From assembly GCA_038233075.1 (NCBI GenBank), contig JBBSMQ010000059.1:1-10487 (forward strand): DNA of 10,487 nt. Reading direction: 5' to 3'. Every line of letters begins with the position of its first letter. The stretch's first letter is position 1. Both the position numbers and the translations under genes were made by a program. Source of the stretch: Iamia sp038233075 (GTDB taxonomy: Bacteria > Actinomycetota > Acidimicrobiia > Acidimicrobiales > Iamiaceae). Positions 1 through 5,584 of the stretch are shown here, piece after piece. The notes beneath the pieces are model-generated. The model was not told the DNA's origin and did not search any database. It saw nothing but the letters and a program-made list of their open reading frames with translations.

Positions 1-46
1 GCCGACGGGCGGGGTCGATGCCCGCAGGCACCGGAACCCGCCCGGC
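1..46 (-). other. GC-rich hairpin downstream of rplL (window edge)
   Basis: Bases 7-13 (GGGCGGG) pair with 37-43, and 1-3 with 44-46, across a 3-base bulge, leaving a loop of about 23 bases. There is no U-tract on the transcribed strand, so it is not a standard intrinsic terminator. It lies about 20 bases after the rplL stop, where some bacteria have an attenuator or processing site before rpoB. The window ends here, so the next gene cannot be seen. Weak evidence. Confidence 0.25.
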
Positions 47-66
47 GGCAGGTCAGAATGAGCGAG

Positions 67-450
67 CTACTTGAGCTCGACGCTGGCGCCCTCGGCCTCG
101 AGGGCCTCCTTGGCCGTGTCGGCCTCGTCCTTGGGCACGGTCTCGAGGATGGCCTTGGGCGCCGCATCGACGAGGTCCTTGGCCTCCTTGAGGCCCAGGC
201 TGGTGAGCCCGCGCACGGCCTTGATGACGCCGACCTTCTTGTCGCCGGCCGCGGTCAGGACGACGTCGAACTCGTCCTTCTCCTCCTCCGCAGCGCCGTC
301 GCCGCCACCGGCGGCGGGCGCGGCGGCGGCCACAGGGGCCGCCGCAGTGACGTCGAAGCGGTCCTCGAACGCCGTCTTCAGCTCGGACAGCTCCAGCACC
401 GTCATGCCGGCGATGGCGTCGAGGATGTCGTCAGTGGAAAGGGTGGCCAT
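67..450 (-). CDS. rplL: 50S ribosomal protein L7/L12
   Basis: This 127-residue protein is the stalk protein that binds as dimers to L10 and recruits EF-G, EF-Tu and other translation GTPases. The N-terminal dimerisation domain covers about residues 1-34. A flexible Ala/Pro/Gly-rich hinge with an acidic end follows (about 36-60). The globular factor-binding domain (about 61-127) contains the conserved KVGVIKAVR stretch (72-80) and a GLxEAKxLV-like segment (86-94). Length is normal for the family. The ATG at 450 is 2 bp after the rplJ stop, and a GAGGAG-like ribosome binding site lies inside the end of rplJ, so translation is probably coupled to rplJ. The stop is TAG. The identification is secure; the high copy number of L12 relative to L10 is family knowledge, not visible here. 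Confidence 0.98.
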   Translation of the reverse strand: MATLSTDDILDAIAGMTVLELSELKTAFEDRFDVTAAAPVAAAAPAAGGGDGAAEEEKDEFDVVLTAAGDKKVGVIKAVRGLTSLGLKEAKDLVDAAPKAILETVPKDEADTAKEALEAEGASVELK

Positions 451-452
451 TG

Positions 453-1133
453 TCAGCTCTCCTCGTTCTCGGCCGACTCGGCCGGGGTCTCGTTCCCGGA
501 ACCATCCGGGGTGGGGTCGTTGGCCGAATCCTCGGCCGGGGTGTCGTTGGCCGAATCCTCGGCCGGGGGGGTGTCGTCAGCGGCGTCCTCGGCCGGTGCG
601 GTCGGGGCACCGGGGGCGCCGCCGGCCTCGATCAGCGCGTTGAGCGCGTAGGCGAAGCTGCGGGGGACGGCGTCGAGCAGGCCTGCGAACTGCTGCATCG
701 GCGCCGCGAACAGGTCGGCGATCTCCGACAGCAGCACCTCGCGGCTGGGCAGGTCGGCCAGGGCGGTGACCTCGTCGGCGCCCACCAGGGCATCGCCGAG
801 CAGGCCTCCCTTGACGACCAGGGCGGGGTTGCCCTTGGCGAAGTCGCGCAACGCCTTGGCCACGCCGGCCACGTCTCCATCGACGAAGGCGATGGCGGTG
901 GGCCCGGTGAGCAGGTCGTCGATCTCGAGGCCGCGCTCCTGGGCGGCCAACCGCACCAGGGTGTTCTTGTAGATCTTGTAGGTGCCGCCGGCCTCGCGCA
1001 GCGCGCTGCGCAGCTCGGCCATGCCACCCACGTCGATGCCGCGGTACTCGGTGAGCACCACGGCCTCGGCGGCGTCGAAGCGCTCGCCGACCTCGGTCAC
1101 CAGGGCGACCTTGTCGGGGCGGGGGTTCTCCAC
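453..1133 (-). CDS. rplJ: 50S ribosomal protein L10 with an acidic repeat tail
   Basis: L10 anchors the L7/L12 dimers to 23S rRNA and, with L12, usually represses its own mRNA. The start is GTG at 1133, supported by a strong AGAGGAGGAG ribosome binding site just upstream. The N-terminal rRNA-binding domain contains EYRGIDVGGMAELR (29-42) and KNTLVRLA (56-63). The segment VLLSEIADLFAAPMQQFAGL (133-152) leads into the long C-terminal helix that carries L12 dimers, to about residue 170. The protein is 226 residues, whereas the family is usually about 165-180. The excess is an acidic Pro/Ala/Glu/Asp tail (171-226) built on a repeated PAEDSAND motif. The tail is low complexity and its role is unknown. 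It reads through cleanly to a TGA 2 bp before rplL, so it is not obviously a frameshift product. Confidence 0.97.
   Translation of the reverse strand: MENPRPDKVALVTEVGERFDAAEAVVLTEYRGIDVGGMAELRSALREAGGTYKIYKNTLVRLAAQERGLEIDDLLTGPTAIAFVDGDVAGVAKALRDFAKGNPALVVKGGLLGDALVGADEVTALADLPSREVLLSEIADLFAAPMQQFAGLLDAVPRSFAYALNALIEAGGAPGAPTAPAEDAADDTPPAEDSANDTPAEDSANDPTPDGSGNETPAESAENEES
517..596 (-). repeat. In-gene tandem repeat coding the PAEDSAND motif of the L10 tail
   Basis: A 24-bp stretch at 517-540 recurs exactly at 544-567, a 27-bp (9-codon) period. A diverged third copy occupies about 571-596, 30 bp from the second. The period is a whole number of codons, so copies can be gained or lost without breaking the frame. 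The repeats encode (P)AEDSAND(P/T) units of the L10 acidic tail. Confidence 0.85.
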
Positions 1134-1155
1134 TGCTCCTCCTCTCCTGTGTCAG

Positions 1156-1175
1156 GCGTTCCCCAGCGGGAACGC
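1156..1175 (-). promoter_or_regulatory. 8-bp hairpin between terminator and rplJ ribosome binding site
   Basis: GCGTTCCC pairs perfectly with GGGAACGC around a 4-base loop. It starts directly after the U-run of the adjacent terminator-like hairpin and ends about 10 bases before the AGGAGAGGAGG region that serves rplJ. Its strands share sequence with the hairpin at 1214-1227 (GGGGAAC occurs in both), so the two can exchange partners. Probably part of the rplJ leader switch. Confidence 0.5.
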
Positions 1176-1209
1176 AAAAGGGTGTTCGCATCACACGCGC
1201 GAACACCCT
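1176..1209 (-). terminator. Terminator-like hairpin in the rplJ leader (attenuator)
   Basis: On the transcribed strand an 11-bp perfect stem (AGGGUGUUCGC with GCGAACACCCU; 1209-1199 and 1189-1179) closes a 9-base loop and runs into UUUU (1179-1176). It is followed by rplJ, not by the end of an operon, about 43 bases upstream of the GTG start. This position suits conditional termination controlled by L10 binding to the leader upstream. The U-run is short, so termination could be partial. On the plus strand there is no U-run after the stem. Confidence 0.65.
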
Positions 1210-1213
1210 GGGA

Positions 1214-1285
1214 GGAACTGGTTCCCCACCTGATCAGGCGGACTCACGTCCTTTGAGCGCCAGAGGCGCACCGGAGGTCTTCGGC
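1214..1285 (-). promoter_or_regulatory. Candidate L10 leader (autoregulatory r-protein RNA)
   Basis: Upstream of the terminator hairpin the transcript has an ordered set of short elements: GCCGAAGACC (1285-1276), a GCGCC-UCU-GGCGC hairpin, a GGAC-GUGA-GUCC hairpin with a GNRA-type loop, the palindrome CCUGATCAGG (1238-1229), and GGGGAACCAGUUCC (1227-1214). The position directly before rplJ and the GAAGACC and GCCUGnnCAGG-like elements resemble my recollection of the ribosomal L10 leader family, where L10-L12 binding controls rplJL expression. I could not run a covariance model, so family membership is an inference. The elements themselves are plainly present. Confidence 0.55.
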
Positions 1286-1611
1286 GGCGATGACTTCGAT
1301 CGTCAGCCGCAGAAACCTAGCGGCCCCCACCCAACCCCAGCGAATCGCCCCCAAGTCAGAACGAAACCACGCTCCGAAGGAAGGGAGAGCAGGGCGGCAC
1401 GGCGAGCCCCGCGGGGAACCGTTCGGCCTCGCACGGGCGATCACTCGCAGGTCGCTCCCGCCCGGCGCAGCCGCTGGGGGCGCGGGGGTCTCCCCCGCAC
1501 GAAGCGGATCGGGGGCGAGGAACGAGCCCTCGTCCGCTGGGATCTCTCAGCCCGGCCGTAGGCCAGACGATCAAGCTCGTCGGAACGGAGCGAAGCGAGT
1601 GACGACGAAAC
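1286..1611 (-). other. Non-coding upstream half of the rplA-rplJ gap
   Basis: About 326 bp with no credible gene; the open frames crossing it are Arg/Pro-rich and unlike any family I know. From the rplA end it holds: a 6-bp stem (TCGTCG/CGACGA, 1577-1582 with 1603-1608) starting 3 bases after the rplA stop and enclosing a GAGCGAAGCGAG-type repeat; a nested stem around 1504-1537; a 7-bp GCGGGGG/CCCCCGC hairpin with a 3-base loop (1482-1498); a CCCCGCGGGG palindrome (about 1408-1417); a four-run G tract on the minus strand (1324-1352); and a weak TAGGTT -10-like box (1314-1319). An rplJL promoter may lie here, but I see no convincing -35 element. Confidence 0.5.
1324..1352 (-). other. G-quadruplex-type tract on the coding strand
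   Basis: On the minus strand four G runs of 5, 4, 3 and 5 bases are separated by loops of 9, 2 and 1 bases. This fits a permissive G-quadruplex pattern with one long loop. It lies about 190 bases before the rplJ start and just upstream of the TAGGTT box, so it would be in the promoter DNA or in the 5' leader RNA. In 70% G+C sequence such tracts also arise by chance. Confidence 0.4.
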
Positions 1612-2316
<705 letters not shown>

Positions 2317-2340
2317 GATGGCTCCCTCGTTGGTCGGGGC

Positions 2341-2361
2341 CCGGGGCGAGGTCCTCCCCGG
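2341..2361 (-). other. Hairpin in the rplK-rplA gap
   Basis: CCGGG and GAG pair with CTC and CCCGG across a 2-base bulge, closing a GTC loop. It lies about 25 bases before the rplA start. It could tune rplA translation or mark an RNA processing site; there is no U-tract. Weak evidence. Confidence 0.25.
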
Positions 2362-2415
2362 TGCCTGTTGGTGGTCCGAGCCCGGTCGAACGACCGCCTC
2401 GGGAGGATGGTGGGG

Positions 2416-2841
2416 TCAGCCGACCTCGAGGCCCATGGAGCGGGCCGTGCCCTCGACCTGCTTGACGGCACCGTCGAGGTCGTTGGCGTTGAGGTCGGGC
2501 ATCTTGGTCTCGGCGATGGTGCGGACCTGGGCCGCGGTCACCCGGCCGGCGCTCTCGCGCCCTGGGGTCTGGGACGCCTTGGCGATCCCGGCCGCCTCGC
2601 GGAGCAGGACCGGGGTCGGGGGGGTCTTGGTGATGAAGGTGAAGGAGCGGTCCTCGAAGACCGTGATCTCCACCGGGACGATCGTGCCCCGCTGGGACTC
2701 CGTCTCGGCGTTGTAGGCCTTGCAGAAGTCCATGATGGCCACGCCGTGGGGGCCGAGCGCGGTGCCGACCGGCGGGGCCGGGTTGGCCTGGCCCGCCGGG
2801 ATCTGGATCTTGACGACGGCCAGGACCTTCTTCTTGGCCAT
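2416..2841 (-). CDS. rplK: 50S ribosomal protein L11
   Basis: L11 binds the GTPase-associated centre of 23S rRNA at the base of the L7/L12 stalk and is needed for stringent-response sensing of uncharged tRNA. The 141-residue length is typical. The N-terminal domain carries the proline-rich PAGQANPAPPVGTALGPHGV segment (15-34), the region in which thiostrepton-resistance changes map in other bacteria; the key prolines are present. The C-terminal rRNA-binding domain ends with AETKMPDLNANDLDGAVKQV (110-129). The ATG at 2841 follows AAGGAAGG at good spacing. It is the first gene of an rplK-rplA pair, 138 bp after nusG. Confidence 0.98.
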   Translation of the reverse strand: MAKKKVLAVVKIQIPAGQANPAPPVGTALGPHGVAIMDFCKAYNAETESQRGTIVPVEITVFEDRSFTFITKTPPTPVLLREAAGIAKASQTPGRESAGRVTAAQVRTIAETKMPDLNANDLDGAVKQVEGTARSMGLEVG

Positions 2842-2979
2842 GGGTGACCTTCCTTGGTGCGGGCGGCTGCGGTGCCACCCGAGACTCGTGGGGCTCGGCC
2901 GCCGAGCGGCGCCGAGGGGACAGGACAGGGTACGGGGCGGTGCGGGACCGGCGCCACCTGACGGTGGGCGGCCCGCTCG
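2842..2979 (-). other. nusG-rplK intergenic leader with a GC hairpin
   Basis: This 138-bp gap probably holds the rplK leader. A hairpin of CTCGGC (2894-2899) with GCCGAG (2911-2916), extended inside by CGC/GCG across a 2-base bulge, is its clearest structure. The L1-binding site used for rplKA control in other bacteria would be expected here, but I cannot identify it by eye. No clear promoter was found. Confidence 0.3.
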
Positions 2980-3786
2980 TCAGAACTTGGCGACCTGGGA
3001 GAAGTCCAGCTCCACGGGGGTCTCACGACCGAAGATGTCGACCAGGACCTTGACCTTGAGCTGGTCCTCGTTGATGTCGACGATCTCGCCGGAGAAGTTG
3101 GCGAAGGGGCCTTCCTTGACCCGGACGGTCTCGCCCAGCTCGTGCTCGAGGCGAGCTCGACCCTTCTTGGTCGGCGCCTCGTCGGTCTCGTCCTTGACCG
3201 TGAGGAAGTTCTCCACGTCGCGTCGAGGCAGGGGCGACGGCTTGTTGCCCGCGCCCACGAAACCGGTGACGCCGGGCGTGTTGCGGATCACGTACCAGGA
3301 GTCGTCGTCGAGGAAGCACCGCACCAACAGGTAGCCGGGGAACATCTTCTTCTGGACGACCTGCTTCTTGCCGCTGCGGATCTCGACGACGTCCTCCATG
3401 GGGATGACGACCTCGTGGATGCGTCCCTCCATGTTCATCGACGAGGTGCGGGCCTCGACGTTCTGCTTGACCTTCTTCTCGTAGCCCGACTGGGTGTGGA
3501 CCACGTACCAGCGGCCCGGGCGGTCGAACGGGCTCTCGGCCGGGGGCGCCTCCTCGATCAGCGCGTCGGCGTCGACGACCTCGCCGGTGGCGGTATCGAC
3601 GCCGGTCGGGGTGTCGTCGGCGACGACCGGTTCACCCGGCTCCGACGGCGGGGTCTCAGCCTCGCCGGCACCAGGGGTGATGGTGCCCGGGGCGGGGGCG
3701 TCGGCTGGCGACGGGGTCGCGTCGGCCTCCGCCGCATCGGCGGCGGCATCTTCCGGATCGGGCGCAGGATCAGACAGGAAGCTCAT
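2980..3786 (-). CDS. nusG: Transcription termination/antitermination factor NusG
   Basis: NusG binds the RNA polymerase clamp and links it to Rho or to the ribosome. The NGN domain starts at about residue 91 (GRWYVVHTQSGYEKKVKQNV) and includes the MFPGYLLV motif (148-155) and RNTPGVTGFVG (168-178). The C-terminal KOW domain (about 217-268) has GETVRVKEGPFANFSGEI. Residues 1-90 are a Pro/Ala/Asp/Glu-rich disordered extension, a feature I associate with actinobacterial NusG; the total of 268 residues compares with about 180 in E. coli. The ATG at 3786 is the only in-frame start visible after an upstream run without start codons. Its ribosome binding site is weak. It follows secE by 37 bp, the usual pairing. 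Confidence 0.96.
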   Translation of the reverse strand: MSFLSDPAPDPEDAAADAAEADATPSPADAPAPGTITPGAGEAETPPSEPGEPVVADDTPTGVDTATGEVVDADALIEEAPPAESPFDRPGRWYVVHTQSGYEKKVKQNVEARTSSMNMEGRIHEVVIPMEDVVEIRSGKKQVVQKKMFPGYLLVRCFLDDDSWYVIRNTPGVTGFVGAGNKPSPLPRRDVENFLTVKDETDEAPTKKGRARLEHELGETVRVKEGPFANFSGEIVDINEDQLKVKVLVDIFGRETPVELDFSQVAKF

Positions 3787-3823
3787 GGGTGCATGCTCTC
3801 GTCGTCGTTCATCGTCAGAGGGC

Positions 3824-4123
3824 TCAAGCGTCGTAGACCCAGAGGACGGACTGGGCCAGGCCGAAGTCCACCACCGCGATCAAGGCGGTCAGCACCAGGA
3901 TCGTGATGAAGACGATGATCGAGTAGTTCGTCGTCTCGGCGCGGGTCGGCCAGTTGACCTTCCGCATCTCGGCCCGGACCTCGCGCACGAACTGGCGGGG
4001 CTTGGTCCGCTGCTCCTTGGGGCGCGGCGCGGTGGGCGCCCGCTTCGCGGCCTTCGGGCTGCCGTCGGCATCGAGCGCGCCCTGCTTCTGGAGGAGGCGC
4101 TTCTGTTCACGGTTCATCGCCAT
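3824..4123 (-). CDS. secE: Preprotein translocase subunit SecE
   Basis: SecE is the small clamp subunit of the SecYEG membrane channel. From ATG at 4123 the protein has 99 residues. It has a basic polar N-terminus, an amphipathic helix VREVRAEMRKVNWPTRAET (46-64) with the family's hallmark KVxWPTRxE motif, and one hydrophobic segment (about 67-87), so it is the single-span form. An in-frame ATG two codons later (4117) is an equally possible start. The open frame continues upstream into the tRNA gene, which rules out a longer form. The ribosome binding site is poor for both starts. It lies 36 bp after tRNA-Trp and 37 bp before nusG, a very common arrangement. Confidence 0.95.
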   Translation of the reverse strand: MAMNREQKRLLQKQGALDADGSPKAAKRAPTAPRPKEQRTKPRQFVREVRAEMRKVNWPTRAETTNYSIIVFITILVLTALIAVVDFGLAQSVLWVYDA

Positions 4124-4159
4124 CGGAGGTACCTGACGGGCATAGGGAGGATGGGAACG

Positions 4160-4232
4160 CAGGGCAGGAGGGACTCGAACCCACAACCGCCGGTTTTGGA
4201 GACCGGTGCTCTGCCAGTTGAGCTACTGCCCT
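4160..4232 (-). tRNA. trnW: tRNA-Trp (anticodon CCA)
   Basis: The 73-base minus-strand gene folds as a full cloverleaf. The acceptor AGGGCAG pairs with CTGCCCT (7 bp). The D stem is GCTC/GAGC with an 8-base loop. The anticodon stem CCGGT/ACCGG holds loop CTCCAAA, giving anticodon CCA. A 5-base variable loop and a T arm with TTCGAGT follow, then discriminator G. The 3' CCA is not encoded. The T stem GTGGG/CCCTC has one U-U mismatch (second pair). Its place directly before secE-nusG is common in bacteria. Confidence 0.97.
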
Positions 4233-4241
4233 CTGCGGAGA

Positions 4242-4257
4242 CCCCGGTCACCCGGGG
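4242..4257 (-). other. CCCCGG-GUGA-CCGGGG hairpin just before tRNA-Trp
   Basis: A perfect 6-bp GC stem is closed by a GUGA (GNRA-class) tetraloop and ends 9 bases before the mature tRNA 5' end. It sits in the expected pre-tRNA leader. It could isolate the tRNA fold or affect 5' processing; this is inference. Confidence 0.4.
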
Positions 4258-4270
4258 ACAGGCCCAGGCG

Positions 4271-4279
4271 ACACTAGCA
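4271..4279 (-). promoter_or_regulatory. Candidate extended -10 promoter for tRNA-Trp-secE-nusG
   Basis: The minus strand reads TGCTAGTGT: an extended -10 (TGn) followed by TAGTGT, a form seen in actinobacterial promoters. Transcription would start near 4264, about 32 bases before the tRNA. No good -35 hexamer lies 16-18 bases upstream, which the TGn extension may compensate for. It is placed well to separate the tRNA-secE-nusG unit from the sigma/anti-sigma pair. Confidence 0.4.
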
Positions 4280-4294
4280 ATCACGCCCTCGCAC

Positions 4295-4325
4295 TCCCAC
4301 TCGGGTACCCCGAAGGGCGGGTCGG
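4295..4325 (-). terminator. Possible weak terminator after the anti-sigma gene
   Basis: Just after the anti-sigma stop the transcript can form a UUCGGG/CCCGAG-based stem with a GUA loop, extended by CCC/GGG. No U-tract follows, so it is at best a weak or factor-dependent terminator. Confidence 0.2.
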
Positions 4326-4332
4326 GGCCGGG

Positions 4333-4713
4333 TCACCCGGCCAGCGGCAGCCGCCGGCCCCGGGTGCGGGAGGCCAAGACGATCGCACCCGCGGCCCCGG
4401 CCGCAGCGGTCGCGGCGGCCAGCCCACCCAGGTAGGCCGCCCGTCGGCCGGTGAGCAGGGAGCGGATCGCCCGTCGCTCGCCCTCCTCCTCGATGTGGGC
4501 CAGCACCTCGGTGACCAGTCCCGGGGCCGGCTCCAGCAGCTGGGTGCGCAGCGACCGCAGGGCCCGCAGCACCCGCCGGTGCTCCACCAGGTCGGCCTGG
4601 CACCGCAGGCAGGACTCGACGTGGGCCCGAGCGGTGCGGTCCAGGGCTCCGTCGTCGGTCACCGCCGCGGCCAGCTGGTCGCCCAGCACTGCACAGCTCG
4701 TGTCTCCCCTCAT
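4333..4713 (-). CDS. Zinc-binding anti-sigma factor, single-span membrane protein
   Basis: This 126-residue protein probably holds the sigma factor encoded just upstream inactive. The N-terminal half carries the ZAS signature H-x3-C-x2-C as HVESCLRC (His31, Cys35, Cys38), which defines zinc-binding anti-sigma domains that grip ECF sigma factors. A basic helix region follows (about 44-91). One hydrophobic, Ala/Gly-rich segment (about 92-114) is likely a membrane span, leaving only about 12 residues beyond it. There is thus no sizeable extracytoplasmic sensor domain, so sensing may be redox (zinc/cysteines; Cys7 is a further candidate) or use a partner. The start overlaps the sigma stop as ATGA, indicating coupled translation. 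The name and trigger cannot be assigned from sequence. Confidence 0.85.
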   Translation of the reverse strand: MRGDTSCAVLGDQLAAAVTDDGALDRTARAHVESCLRCQADLVEHRRVLRALRSLRTQLLEPAPGLVTEVLAHIEEEGERRAIRSLLTGRRAAYLGGLAAATAAAGAAGAIVLASRTRGRRLPLAG

Positions 4714-5336
4714 CGGTCCTCCTCCCCCGCGCCCTCGCGGGCCGGGAACAGTCGATCCTTCAGCTTCTTGCGCGCCCGGTGCAGTCGCACCTTGGCCGCC
4801 GACTCCGAGATCCCCAGCTCGGCCGCGATCGCCTCGTGAGGCAGGTCGTAGACGTCGCGGAGCACGACCACGGCCCGCAGCTTGGGCGGCAGCTCCTCCA
4901 GGGCGACGGCCACCCTGTCCCGCAGGTCCGAGGCATCGGCCTGGGCCGCGGGGTCGAGGTCCGGGTCGGTGTCGACCACCACCATCTCCTCGAGGAGCTC
5001 GTCGTGGCGGTGGCGCCGGCGGCGCCCGACGTGGGTCGAGGCGCAGTTAGCCGTGATCCGGTACATCCACGTCGAGAAGCGGGCCTCGCCCCGGAACCGA
5101 CCGATCGACCGGTAGGCCCGCAGGTAGGCCTCCTGCACGACGTCGCGGGCGTCGTCGTCGTCGCCGGTGAGCCGGCGGGCCAGAGTGTAGGTCTCCACGT
5201 GGGTGGCGGTCACGAGCTCCTCGAACGCCGCGTCATCGCCGGACTGGGCCCGGACCACGAGCGCGGCCATCGCATCCGGGTCGGAGCGGAGGTCGCGCCC
5301 GCGGGGCCCGGGTCGGGCACCGGCGTCGGTCACCAT
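4710..5336 (-). CDS. ECF-family (group 4) RNA polymerase sigma factor
   Basis: This 208-residue protein has only sigma regions 2 and 4, as in extracytoplasmic-function sigma factors. Region 2 spans about residues 34-108 and includes DVVQEAYLRAYRSIGRF (65-81) and the -10 reading segment FSTWMYRITANCA (87-99). An acidic linker (about 112-140) leads to region 4, with LPPKLRAVVVLRDVYDLPHE and the helix-turn-helix IAAELGISESAAKVRLHRAR. I took ATG 5336, giving a 22-residue charged N-terminal extension. ATG at residue 23 (5270) is an alternative, and neither has a visible ribosome binding site. It overlaps the anti-sigma gene by 4 bp. It lies 66 bp after rpmG, so it could be read from the ribosomal operon or from its own promoter. 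Its target promoters are unknown. Confidence 0.92.
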   Translation of the reverse strand: MVTDAGARPGPRGRDLRSDPDAMAALVVRAQSGDDAAFEELVTATHVETYTLARRLTGDDDDARDVVQEAYLRAYRSIGRFRGEARFSTWMYRITANCASTHVGRRRRHRHDELLEEMVVVDTDPDLDPAAQADASDLRDRVAVALEELPPKLRAVVVLRDVYDLPHEAIAAELGISESAAKVRLHRARKKLKDRLFPAREGAGEEDR

Positions 5337-5341
5337 CGTGG

Positions 5342-5371
5342 ATCAGACCCGGCCCGAGGGCGACGGGTTAC
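5342..5371 (-). promoter_or_regulatory. Possible ECF-type promoter directly before the sigma gene
   Basis: The minus strand has GTAACC (5371-5366) and, 18 bases on, GTCTGAT (5348-5342), ending about 5 bases before the ATG. This loosely resembles the AAC/GTC pattern of ECF-type promoters. Transcription would begin at or next to the start codon, which suits the lack of a ribosome binding site (leaderless mRNA). An autoregulatory reading is speculative. Confidence 0.25.
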
Positions 5372-5402
5372 GCGGGGCGCGGGAGCGCTCGCCACGGTGC
5401 CC

Positions 5403-5567
5403 CTACCGGGTCTCCTTGTGGACCGTGTGGGCCTTGTCCCAGCGGCAGTACTTCTTCATCTCGATGCGCTCGCGGTCGTTGATCTTGTTCTTGGTCGTGA
5501 TGTAGTTGCGCCGCTTGCACGTGGTGCACTCGAGGGTGACGTGCACCCGCTTGTCGTTCCTGGCCAT
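5403..5567 (-). CDS. rpmG: 50S ribosomal protein L33
   Basis: L33 is a small E-site-side protein of the large subunit. The 54-residue sequence has the family core TLECTTCKRRNYITTKNK and IEMKKYCRWDKAHTVHKETR. The first zinc-ribbon pair CxxC (Cys14, Cys17) is present. The second pair is reduced to Cys41 followed by Arg-Trp-Asp, so the fourth Cys of the zinc-binding (C+) form is missing. It is therefore intermediate between C+ and C- paralogues. The ATG at 5567 follows GAAGGGA; the gene lies 17 bp after tuf, so the two are surely co-transcribed. tuf-rpmG-secE-nusG is a known order, here interrupted by the sigma pair and tRNA. Confidence 0.95.
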   Translation of the reverse strand: MARNDKRVHVTLECTTCKRRNYITTKNKINDRERIEMKKYCRWDKAHTVHKETR

Positions 5568-5584
5568 GGTCGGTGTCCCTTCGA

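Noticed and set aside
1510..1560. CTGAGA motif suggesting a TPP riboswitch
   Set aside because: The other conserved THI-box parts (such as the GAACCTGAT segment) are absent and the downstream gene is ribosomal.
4124..4186. Longer SecE start overlapping the tRNA-Trp gene
   Set aside because: The added residues are encoded by the tRNA itself and lack similarity; ATG 4123 or 4117 gives a normal SecE.
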